From Pachyseris speciosa (Eukaryota; Cnidaria; Anthozoa; Scleractinia; Pachyseridae), in assembly GCA_016490735.1 (NCBI GenBank), contig JAEMWC010000003.1, forward strand, positions 2,321,501-2,385,500: 64,000 nucleotides of DNA. Reading direction: 5' to 3'. The translations under genes were made by a program, and so were the position numbers. The notes under the pieces are model-generated. The model was not told the origin of the DNA. It ran no database searches and saw nothing but the letters and a program-made list of their open reading frames with translations. Shown piece after piece: positions 33,501 through 42,775 of the stretch (position 1 is its first letter; every line of letters begins with the position of its first letter).

Positions 33501-36426
33501 GCCAGCGGACGGAAACGGTCGGTATGTGAATAACGGACAAGTGACCCATACTTATACTAATCCTTCAGAAGGAAAATGGAAAAAGAAGGGAGACTCTCGT
33601 TTAACTCTCAAAACAAAAAATGATTACCATTTCAAGAGAGAATACAGAAAGCAAGGAGACTTTCGTCAGACAATTTCTTACCTAAATGATATTAATGGTG
33701 ATATCGTTAATAATGTTGCGTTACTACAGTACACTTTTACAGGGAGGGAACACGACCTTGTCCCAACTGTTCACGGGAATGCCAAAAGGAAGAAGGTTTA
33801 CACAAGAACGAAACCTTCTGTTAGGCGCAAACTCCAAGACAATCTTGCGCATTACCCTGTAAGCGAAGCGGTAGCGAAAACAAGGCGGGAACTGGGAGGC
33901 CCTCTTTCTGTATGTTCGGAAGCTGAAATGCCCCGTGGGAGGACTCAGGCATATGACATGAAGCGGGCGCGTGTGGGGTCGTCTTGTGCAGAACGCAGAT
34001 CTAGAGAAACAGATGAGATGACAAGTCTTAACTGGTTCGCTCATACCGAAGGAAAGGACTTTGTACGAATGCAGGAGTTGTCTGGGGAGCCTCTCATTTT
34101 GTTAGCGACCGATAATCAACTTGCCGACCTATCACGATTCTGCACACAAGATCTGGATTTCAGCCACTTGTCAATCGATCCAACTTTTAATTTTGGAAAT
34201 TTTAGTGTAACACCAACCTCGTACAGAAACATTCTTTTAAAATCTGTCAAGACTGGCAAGTGTCCCGTATTCATAGGACCTATTTTTATCCACCACACAA
34301 AAGCAAAGCAAACTTACTTACAGTGTTTTAACAAACTGAAGAGCATTGTACCGACACTGGAAGATCTAGTAGCTTTTGGAACGGATGGCGAGCACAGTCT
34401 TAGCGAGGCACTGTCCACCTGCTTTACAAAAGCAGGACATCTCCGCTGCTTCCGTCACTTCGAAGGCAATGTGAGGTCGAAGTTAAGCCAATTACAGGTA
34501 TCAGACTTTAGACAATACTTGTCTGAAATATTCGGGAAACAAGAAGGACGGACCTACCAACCAGGTTTACTAGATGCGACTACCCGAGATGACTTTGATG
34601 CAATTCTTCTCTCACTGAAACATCCTTGGGCAGAAAGGGAAGGCAGGGGAGACGGGAAGTCTAAGTTCCACGACTGGATGATGGAAAGGGCCTCCATGAT
34701 GAAGAATTGTATGACCGCAGACGTGCGAACAAAGGCGGGCCTTGGTTCTCCTCCAGATAAATTTTACACAAATGACAGTGAAAACACGAATGGCAGACTT
34801 AGACATAAGACACATGGGAAGGAGATGGGTGAAACGGCATTTACAAAAGCAGTTAAAGAAATGATTGAGGACGACCAAGAGGCAGAGGTCATTTTAGCCC
34901 TATTTGGAGCCTCTGAAAGATATCAACTGCGTGAGCAATTCACAAGATTTCAATTATCGGCGGATGAGTGGTGGTCGATGAACGAACGCCAAAGAAAGGA
35001 TTACGTCCAGAAGATGTATGATCTATCCATTGACGATATCTACGCTGGTAATTCCAAACAAGCCAACCTCTTTTCAACGAAAAATCAACTTTTCTCTGGA
35101 GCAGAAACATCCTTTCAATTATCACTTCCTCATACTTGCGTCACGGGAAGTCTAGATCTCCATATCGCTGAGTGGATCTGGAAGAAATCAGCTAGACTAC
35201 TTTCCCAACCAAACGCCGTTCTCCCAGCACCATCAAAGGAAGTAAAAATAAAGACATTTTCTGTAATGTCCGAATCAGGGAATGTTCCGCACTGTGTTCA
35301 GTTTTATGCAAACTTCAAAGCGACATGTACGTGCAGGAATTTCAAACCTAAACAAATATGTTCGCACACTGTTGCTGTTACCGAAAAAGAAGGTGCTCTG
35401 GATAAATTCGTGACATGGTACAAGGGGCAGAATATCAAGGGCGGACTTTCATCAGTGGCGACTATTAACGTCGACACTAGAGCATCTGGACGAAAGCAAG
35501 GCCCAAAGAGGCAAAGAAAACCTAAAGAAAAGTTGGACTTCGTTCTACCTATGCCCTCCTCGTTCCTTGGTATTGAATCGATTACAAGAAAAAGTTCAAG
35601 TGCGACTTCAGGGGCACCAGTTTCCATAACAGCTACCCAGCAGTCGTTTGATTCAACATCATTACCCTCAACTCCGGCTCTAGCAAACCCAAGCAATGCC
35701 TGGAACACGTCTAATTTTGCTACATTTTCGTCACGCAGACCTCGAACACAATCATTATCAAATGATCCTGATTCCCAGTCATATCAAGCATCATCTCACC
35801 CATTATTGTACCAGGGCACAGAACTACAGCCACAGCATCAGGCTTTTCCCCTGACCACCGAAGTATCTCACGTGGCAACAACAATGGGAGGGGCTTGTCA
35901 ACATCATCCCTTTAGATACCCAGGGCCATTTCACCAGTCATTTACATCCATGTTTACCCAAAGACTGCCACCAGCGATCCCTTCTACGCAGCAGCAGTCA
36001 TTAAGCGGTATGCGTCCACTCCAACCATCCGTACCCCTAGGTTTTCCTTTACCGCCAAAACCTACCATTCCCGAATCTTCCAGTCCTTTCTTTTTAATGA
36101 AGCTAAAGGGAAACATTTCAAAATGTAACGGATGTGAAGGAAATTTTCAAAAGACCTCCCAATGTCTTGACAGTGTGGCAGTCGTTGGACGCTCAGAGGT
36201 GGACTGGTATCCAAATGTGTACTTAGATGGCGCCAAGTGTTGGAAATTGGGAAGAGAGCAAAGAAAGTACTACCATCTCAACATGGCATGTCTACGCAAA
36301 AGGCGCCCGTGGTTTCATGCAGGCCACTTGCAAGGTCTGCTGAGGAGGACTGAGGGAGGCCTGACTCTGACGGCAGAACTTATAGCTTTCATTAAGCAGT
36401 GTTTTCCCGGAATCGTAATTGAGTAA
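30544..36426 (+). CDS. MULE transposase with SWIM zinc finger, four exons
   Basis: Exons 30544-30580, 30672-30714, 31420-31493 and 33032-36426 have GT-AG borders and matching phases and add up to 1183 codons including stop. The N-terminus is MDWRRTYADVV, then serine/acidic, then a basic RRQKKRK stretch resembling a nuclear signal. The DDE core shows Asp434 in SIDPTFNF, Asp503 in FGTDGEHSL, the C2H insertion CFRHFEGN (Cys524, His527) and a candidate Glu635 in NDSENTNGR. A SWIM finger CTCRNFKPKQICSH (Cys817, Cys819, Cys828, His830) follows, as in MULE transposases. The last 300 residues are a Ser/Pro/Gln-rich linker and a C-terminal region with CNGCEGNF and more cysteines, possibly another zinc-binding domain. 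No stop or frameshift interrupts it. The 40 codons of open frame before 33032 are intronic. The enzyme would bind the TIRs and move the element. Confidence 0.85.
31182..31222 (+). repeat. G-rich tract in MULE intron 2
   Basis: Long G runs separated by T/GT (for example GGGGGTGTGTGGGGGGGGGG) could form a G-quadruplex in DNA or pre-mRNA. Confidence 0.5.
32118..32287. repeat. Hairpin MITE in MULE intron 3
   Basis: Arms CTGTTCCAGG...GGCGAAAAATG and the inverse CATTTTTCGCC...CCTGGAACAG form a stem of about 70 bp with a GC-rich loop (GGAGGGGGCC/GGACCCCCC). The imperfections are small. Confidence 0.75.
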
Positions 36427-36914
36427 ATTATGGTTTTGAGGGGTGGACCGACTTAATTACAGATACAGCGTTGTGTCGTCAAGGCATTTTCACGGTTGTT
36501 TTTTTTTTTTAACACTGTTTTATGGCGTTTTGTGTACCTACCTTAGTAAAATATATCAATTTTAAAAATTGCTGTAGCGCGTGCGCAAACAGCCCTAGTC
36601 CCCAACCACGCATTTGACAGAAAACCACTAAAACTCGAAGAAGATAAAGAAAAGTTCCTTTTTAGGGAATCGGAGATATTACAGCATTCTTTACATTCCT
36701 TCGTATAATATCTAGAATGGTACGCCGTTTAGGTGTTTTGAGTTTTAGTTTTCTGGTCACGTGACAAATCGAACATGGGTGTTACTTAAAATACCGAAAA
36801 AACACAGCCGAACGGCTTCTCTGTGCAAGTTAGGGTTTCTAAGGTCGGACGGTGGTGATCTTTCCATACTAATTTAGTGCCCCCTCAAAGTATATTCATT
36901 GTACCCTTTTGATG

Positions 36915-37423
36915 CCTATGGAGATCTCGGTTAAAGGAATGACGTGTGATTTGCTGTTTATTTTACCCCTAACTAGTTTAAAGAGAAACTCACTGTCAAA
37001 AATTCCGTGCAACTGAAATAGAAATATTAATAAGAAAATAGACCCGTCTAATCAAATATTTGACAATGCAAATCTTTTTAAAAATTCCAGTATTCTTCAC
37101 AAGTCTGGCATGTCTGACATGTCTGGCATCCCTCTTCGGCGGTCCAGTAGTCCTTCAGGGAACTTCAGCTGATTTCAGCTATCCTCGGATGATCTTCGCC
37201 GTATATTCGGAGTTCGTGCAATCCTCGGAAAATCTTCGGAAGTGTCCGAATATGTCCGCCATCTCTCTTCAGCGGTTCAATTGCTCTTCAGGGATCTTCG
37301 GATGACTTCGGCAATCCCCGTACATTCGGAGTATCTTCAATCACTTTGAGTAAAAAAAAAACAGTCCAGAAAATTCCGGCGGAATTCCGTGGAAATTCCG
37401 GATTCCGGGTTTTCCAGCTTACC
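36915..37423. repeat. MULE right TIR
   Basis: Inverted partner of 29281-29857, ending TTTTCCAGCTTACC at 37423. Confidence 0.85.
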
Positions 37424-38193
37424 CTTTTTATATCATATTTACGTGCCCGGAAATTAGCTGCTTCTACTATTACCTCTTATTTATCAGCCATCAGTTATGT
37501 ACACAAAATGAAGGGCCTACACGACCCAACAAAGACATTTTTAATTCAAAACTTTTGACAGCAGTCGGTAAACAAAGGTCACCCGACACTAGGCTTCCTA
37601 TTACAAAACCCGTCCTTTTCCAACTCTTGCGTTCACTGCAGCACACCAACTCTTCGGCAGCACAGCGTACTCTTTTTACCGCTATGTTTCTCATCACTTT
37701 TTATGGATTTTTCCGCATAGGAGAGCTAGCTAGCAAGAGCCCTGACTCCGGTAACTCAGTTGTTCAGTTCAACAGTCTCCCCTTTTTATCCATGAACGGA
37801 TACATACAATCACTTAAAATAACAATCTGTCATTTTAAACATAACACAAATAACCGGCCGGTAGACGTTATCATAGCCTGTGATTCTGCGGCGCCGTTCT
37901 GCCCAGTGCAGGCGATGCTGGATTATTGCAAAGTAAGGCTTTTTGCGCCAGGTCCGTTGTTCTGCCTGCACAACTGTCCCGTCACCGTCAACCAGTTCAA
38001 TGCTCAACTTCGCTCTTGTCTACCTTTTTGTTCTCTCGATTCCAGCCGATACAAAAGTCACAGCTTTCGCATCGGGGCCGCCTGTCACGCTGCTGAGCTA
38101 GGTTTCTCCGATTCTCAGATCAGGGCTCTTGGCCGCTGGAAGTCTGATGCGTTTAAGCTCTATATACGAAATGAAACACTCGCCGCTAATTAA
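37424..38193 (+). pseudogene. Ngaro tyrosine recombinase, 3' part
   Basis: Directly after the MULE the frame resumes with SYLRARKLAASTITSYLSAI, the core-binding domain. At about 37547-37556 it shifts by one base (an A-run/T-run junction) into the 212-codon frame 37555-38193. That frame holds the catalytic domain: Arg54 in FYGFFRIGEL, His169-x-x-Arg172 in SHSFRIGAACHAAELG, Trp195 in GRWKSD and Tyr203 in KLYIR. The R-HxxR-(W)-Y set is complete, so the catalytic domain itself is undamaged. YR elements use this enzyme, instead of an integrase, to insert a circular DNA intermediate. The gene is split by the MULE and by the frameshift. Confidence 0.8.
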
Positions 38194-38230
38194 CTTTTAA
38201 CTTATCTTAATTCCCTAACGTAATTATGCC

Positions 38231-38610
38231 GCCAGTCAGTCATGAGCTGTGGCGCCATTGATGCTCATAGATCATCATGATCATATCTTTATAGTAAGGT
38301 AATCTGATGGCATTAGTCAGGCCAGTCAGTCATGAGCTGTGGCCCTGCTAATGTCTGTCGTAGTACCTTTGTTGTGGTCTAAAACACGCCAGTCAGTCAT
38401 GAGCTGTGGCACTGTTACTGCTTTTAGTCATACATGTATTGTAGTTTAGTGTCTTTACCAATCCGGTCAGTCAGGAGCTGCGGCTTGTTCATTATGTTGG
38501 CGTTTCTCGGATACGTAGGTCATGTTTCAGGTTTTTCCCGCGCCAGTCCGCCAGCGCCATGGGCTCTGGCCTTGTTGATTTGAATCAACACAAACATTTT
38601 ACATAAGTAG
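38231..38610 (+). repeat. Irregular motif repeats in the Ngaro 3' untranslated region
   Basis: GCCAGTCAGTCATGAGCTGT followed by GGC occurs at 38231, 38331 and 38388, with a degenerate copy near 38463 and a weaker one near 38542. GCC and GGC ends could pair in RNA. Spacing is 57-100 bp. Confidence 0.6.
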
Positions 38611-38811
38611 CCACCTGTCCTTGTCCTGTCATCGGCGGTCAGACTTGGGCTGCGCTTTGCCTTGACATATTTTGTTTAATTAAATTTACTTGTCATCGCG
38701 TTGCTAATTAAAATTTATCATCTATTTTGTTTTCTTTGTGGTTGGGCTCCGCTCTCGTCTTGGTGGGGCTGCCACAATGTGTGGCTTGTGGCGGTTTTTT
38801 CGTGCCCCACC

Positions 38812-39000
38812 TTTGCTGAAGATACCATCAAATACTTGTAATTTTATGATAAGGATATTTGGGCCAAATAAACGTCACGCTAGTGGCCATATTTACGCCA
38901 GCAAAGGTGACTTCGTTTGACTCCTGAATCACCCTTCAGCAAACGAGTGCGACGAGAGCAGACCCAATCCCATCCGAAGAGTAAAATGGAACGAGGTAAA
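38812..39000 (+). repeat. Ngaro split direct repeat B1
   Basis: Nearly identical to 39648-39841 (starts CTTTGCTGAAGATACCATCA, ends ATGGAACGAGGTAAAA) and directly joined to A2. Confidence 0.9.
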
Positions 39001-39239
39001 AACAACATTATATGCTACCCATATAATGTAATTTTATATCGAGCCATTTTCATTGCCTAATGTACTACGTGTATCAGTTACAAGGATTGGGTTGGAGCAG
39101 GGAATGGCATATCACCAAGGAGTATCCAATCAGATCCAAGTGGGCGGGCTCACTGTTACTATTTAGTTTGCCTGCACTATTTTTCGGCCTCCTTACCATT
39201 CAGCGCCAACGCCATCTCCCAACTTTAACTTTCAAGTTT
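39001..39239 (+). repeat. Ngaro split direct repeat A2
   Basis: Second copy of A1 (25573-25816), abutting B1. Between A2 and B2 lies about 400 bp with no convincing coding content. Confidence 0.9.
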
Positions 39240-39647
39240 CCCTCCGCCTTCCCAGCTCCAGCCCAATATCTTCTAATTTTCATTTTCCATGGTGCGGGAT
39301 TATTTCCCGGCGCTGGTTCCCGATCAAAAGGACTGTATCTTACGTTTTATTTTACTTTATTACACTTTCAAAGCCTACTACACTCGTTCGTTCGTCATTC
39401 AATCTGATCTAAAAGCCTTTTACAACAATAGCTTTACGCAATATCGAAATACAATAACACTGCGGCTACCAAAGGGTTTTCGGTTACCCTTATCTCATGC
39501 TATCATAATACAACCACTAAAGCTTATATTCGTTTCATTAACATGTGTTTGTTATCTATCATTCACTAAATACTTTCACGATCATTCACTAAATACATGT
39601 CACACTTCGACTTGTGTTGCGTTACAATGACTATTATCAGACACAGT

Positions 39648-39841
39648 CTTTGCTGAAGATACCATCATCAAATACTTGTAATTTTATGATAAGGATATTT
39701 GGGCCAAATAAACGTCACGCCTAGTGGCCATATTTACGCCAGAAAGGTGAATTCGTTTGACTCCTGAATCACCCTTCAGCAAACGAGTGCGACGAGAGCA
39801 GACCCAATCCCATCCGAAGAGTAAAATGGAACGAGGTAAAA
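39648..39841 (+). repeat. Ngaro split direct repeat B2, right end
   Basis: Second copy of B1; defines the right end of the element. Confidence 0.9.
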
Positions 39842-40159
39842 AATAGATTTCAACATTTTCAAATCTGGCGAATCAAATGTCCGATACAAAATAATGAAAT
39901 CCACTGGAAAAAAAAAATATCAAAATCCCCTTAATGGTTTTGAAGGTGGGAAATGGTGTTTAACACATTCTCAAATCCCATCCATGGGAAAGCTGAATAA
40001 TTCCAATGAATGGGTTTTCCTTAAACCCATTAATGGGAATTAATTTAGGAATGCCATTAGTAAAACATGACTTGAAATATTAGGTTTTCCCTATTTTCCA
40101 TTTTAACAATAATGGGTAACAAAATGGCTATTACATAATTCCCATTTTTCAAAGTACCC

Positions 40160-40972
40160 TACCATTCATGGGAAATGCCTACATTACGTCATAGTTATTG
40201 TACTTTTACCATGAATTAGGCTTTTGTACATTATGCTAGCATTTTTTTCGAGCATTTTAGTGAGGAAAAAGCATTGAGCATTATTCGAGCATTTCAGTGG
40301 CATTTTCCCGGAAAATCAATTTTTTTTCCTAGAAACTAAGAAAGAAATTATTTTTTTTTTAGAGAAAATGAAAACTAAAACTCAAAATTCATAGATGATT
40401 TCGAGGATTATGTTTTTTTGGCCGTATTTATGAACTTGTATACGTTGTTGTTGTTACTTGCAACACTTGTACGTTTTTGTAAGTGTGAACAGTTAACACC
40501 ATGTTAAAAACTTTGAAATTAATTTAAAAAACCGTTTGTATAATGAGCATTATCCGAGCATTTTAGTGGCTTTTTTTGGGAAGACCGAGCATTTTAGTGG
40601 GAAAGTTGGAGCATTAAGGTGGAGCATTTTAGTGGGGAAGCAAAAGCATAATGTACAAAAGCCTACCATGAATACATTAAATGGGAAATTCCTGGATCAC
40701 ATTATGGTTATTATACTTTTACCATGAATACGTTAAATGGGAAATGCCTGGATGACATTATGGTTATTGTACTTTTACCACAAATACATTAAATGGGAAG
40801 TGGCTGGATCACATTATGGTTATCATACTTTTACCATGAATACATTAAATGGGAAATGCCTGGATTACATTATGGCTATTGTACTTTTACCATAAATGCA
40901 TCAGATGGGAAATACCTGGATTAAATTATGGTCACTATACTGTTACCATGAATGCATTACATGTAATTGTAA
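40160..40972. repeat. 56-bp tandem array interrupted by a MITE
   Basis: Units beginning TACCATGAATACATTAAATG recur at 40664, 40720, 40776, 40832, 40888 and 40944, exactly 56 bp apart. Earlier units at 40160 and 40207 are separated from the rest by the MITE at 40218-40664. Confidence 0.85.
40218..40664. mobile_element. 447-bp MITE with subterminal repeats
   Basis: Ends AGGCTTTTGTACATTATGCT and its inverse AGCATAATGTACAAAAGCCT. The flanking ACCATGAAT is repeated at 40208-40216 and 40665-40673 (9 bp), although the array unit itself supplies that sequence. The interior has several GAGCATTTTAGTGG motifs near both ends. Confidence 0.75.
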
Positions 40973-41213
40973 AAATTGCAAAATGAGGAAACATCAAAAA
41001 CAGTTTCATATTGATATGGTACTACAGTTGGTCCACAATCACCAGTGAAATACTAGGTGTATTGAGAGATTTTTATACCACAGTTGAATCCAGATAACTT
41101 GAACGTTGAAGGTTCGAGTTAACAAGAGGTTCAAGTTATCAGGATTCAACTGCAGCTCAGTGTCCTATAATTCTCAGAATAAAGGACATACACTGTTTGC
41201 AAATTTTAAATCA

Positions 41214-41219
41214 TTTATT
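41214..41219 (-). terminator. Possible poly-A signal of the SAM gene
   Basis: AATAAA on the minus strand (TTTATT on +), about 190 bp past the minus-strand stop codon at 41405. Confidence 0.4.
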
Positions 41220-41404
41220 TAAGTTTTAACACCAGGGCTAGTAACACTTAGCCCACTAACGATGCTCTTTGTGTCTTAGAATGACTTCAACACAACTATG
41301 TCATCTCTTTTGACGTGCTGTGGCCTGTCACCAGTACATTTCTCTTTGACAAAGCCTTGCTCTACTGGCGCTGTGGCTGCAGGCGCATAACATTCCTCTT
41401 TTGC

Positions 41405-41559
41405 TTATGAGGATTTGATCTTCAGCTTAAGCGTTTTGCTGGCTGATACCAGCTGTAGTCGTGAAATATATTTGGCGCTAGTCGCATTGAAAGCTACAGC
41501 AATGATCAATGAGGCAGTCTTTGTTGAAGTAATGTGTCCTGCAGGTTTTGCCTTCCTAT
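41405..41559 (-). CDS. SAM-like gene, exon 6 (last)
   Basis: After an acceptor (TTCTTTAACAG on the minus strand) the frame starts with two bases that complete the codon left by exon 5, reads RKAKPAGHITSTKTASLIIA and continues to TAA at 41405-41407. It includes the basic segment KTLKLKIKSS at the end. It lies about 9 kb from exon 5; most of that intron is the LTR retrotransposon. The last exon is supported by phase agreement rather than homology. Confidence 0.5.
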
Positions 41560-41632
41560 CTGTTAAAGAAGAATAAATAAATTAAGTGTTGGTGAGAAAC
41601 TTTAACATCTATCACACAACTTCCTCAGATGG

Positions 41633-42684
41633 TGTGATGATTTGTTTTTGTTTTTAGCTTTTTGTTTCAGTTTTCCGGTTTTTAGTATTTCGTATGGTCC
41701 TAGTGTTAATTATCTAGTGTTTATTCAACATTGTAGTGTAGTTCGTAATTAGAGCTGTATTGTTACTTAGTCCCTCATTTTAAAAAGCTTGTAAGTTTAT
41801 TGTTCTTTCAGTGTTAATTTAGTATAGTGCTGCAAATGTAGGAATGTTGTAAGATACCGTGTTTTTGAATAAGTATGCATGTAAAGTGTTAATTGTAAAA
41901 CATTTAGTATTCATATATAAATGTAAGTTTCAAAACGTGGTCAGAGGTGGAAGGTTCTGTCCAGTGCGTGTAACTCACGAAGGTAAAAGGTTTGGATTGC
42001 GGAGAAAAGGTTAAGGAAGGAGAAAGAAGAGAAGGAGAGCTTGATCACTGCTAAAAGTCGATAGCAGGGGCGAATCATTGTCGCGGCTAGATTCACTAGT
42101 CGGGTGCCGCCTGAGCCAGTGTGGTGCAGAGAAGAGTCACAGAAGTCAGAGTCACAGAAGAGTTGGGCGAGTGAAGAGTGTCCTTGGCGTCCGTGGAAAG
42201 TTCGGAAGGACAGCAAGGAGTACTGTGCAGCAAGGAACTTGTAGAAGAAGGAGTTTGCGAAGAAGTTTAAGGAGGAGTCATACGGGAAAGTTGCGGTTAG
42301 TTTATTGTGTTTGGTTGTCGGTGTGGTTGCGAGTCGGGAAGGAGCGGTCAAAAGGAAAAGGACAGAAAAGAACAGAACTGAGTGAAACATTATATAGTGT
42401 AAATATTCTTGTAAATACTTAGATTTAATTGTAGGATTTAATTTAGTACGTTATTTTACTTTAAAATATTCTTGTAATTTATTACTATTATCTTTAGAGG
42501 TTACGTTGTCTTAGTAGTAATTTTTTTTGCCGTGTTTACACTTTTTTTTTTGTTCAATTAAATATAAGTTGTTTTAATTCATGGTGGTGTGTTGTGTGAT
42601 TGTGGGAAGGAGTTTGTATGTCACGTTTTGTTTTCCCCTCCTATTGTGGTGGGTCTTAAGGGAAACCGCTGGACTCACGTCACA
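41633..42684 (+). repeat. 5' LTR
   Basis: 1052 bp with TG...CA ends and TGTGA/TCACA terminal inversion. TATATAAAT near 41914 could be the promoter TATA box. Two overlapping ORFs of 114 and 149 codons lie inside, repeated in the other LTR, and are not genes. Confidence 0.95.
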
Positions 42685-42688
42685 ATTT

Positions 42689-42706
42689 TGGTGTCAGGAG
42701 TGGGAT
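42689..42706 (+). other. Primer-binding site, tRNA-Leu type
   Basis: TGGTGTCAGGAGTGGGAT, starting four bases after the 5' LTR, is complementary to the 3' end of animal tRNA-Leu(CAG) including CCA. Confidence 0.8.
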
Positions 42707-42775
42707 CATAAAAGTTTCCTTGGGAGTAGACATACACTTCAGACACAGTCACGCAACATATCAGTAATAGTTACT

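Larger units (their letters stand above)
29281..37423 (+). mobile_element. Autonomous-looking MULE (Mutator-like) DNA transposon
   Basis: The element is 8143 bp, flanked by a perfect 9-bp duplication CTTTTTATA (29272-29280 and 37424-37432), the size typical of MULEs. Terminal inverted repeats are about 0.5 kb: left 29281-29857 starts GGCAAGTTGGAAAATCCGGA, right end 36915-37423 is its inverse. It carries one spliced transposase gene on +. The insertion splits the tyrosine-recombinase gene of the Ngaro element in frame, so it is younger than that element. Two smaller elements (30227-30447 and 32118-32287) sit inside it. Confidence 0.9.
25573..39841 (+). mobile_element. Ngaro-type tyrosine-recombinase retrotransposon, split by a MULE
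   Basis: The element has split direct repeats: A1 (25573-25816) at the left; B1 (38812-39000), A2 (39001-39239) and B2 (39648-39841) at the right. This A1-ORFs-B1-A2-B2 layout is the signature of Ngaro-like YR retrotransposons, which lack LTRs and integrase. Coding order on + is SGNH hydrolase, Gag-like protein with a CCCH finger, RNase H, tyrosine recombinase. No reverse transcriptase core was found. An 8143-bp MULE sits inside the recombinase gene; without it and its duplicated 9 bases the element would be about 6.1 kb. As expected for YR elements, no target duplication flanks it. The copy is not autonomous as read. Confidence 0.85.
39842..41200. repeat. ATGGGAA-rich repeat region
   Basis: No gene. 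The stretch is full of TTAATGGG / CCATTAA-like phrases similar to 59240-59690 and probably belongs to one non-autonomous family. It contains the 56-bp array and the MITE listed separately. Confidence 0.5.

Noticed and set aside
34116..35708. Minus-strand ORFs of 60-134 codons over the MULE transposase
   Set aside because: Shadows of the plus-strand coding sequence with no motif of their own.
40160..40972. 56-bp repeats considered as a CRISPR-like array
   Set aside because: Units are contiguous with no unique spacers, and the genome is eukaryotic.
42078..42422. 114-codon ORF and its 149-codon antisense ORF, repeated at 47805-48286
   Set aside because: Both lie wholly inside the LTRs of the Gmr1-like element and occur twice for that reason; no protein motif.
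42581..42775. Upstream start of the Gag-Pol frame
   Set aside because: These 65 codons overlap the LTR end, the primer-binding site and leader; the ATG at 42776 is the first one after them and begins a sensible protein.
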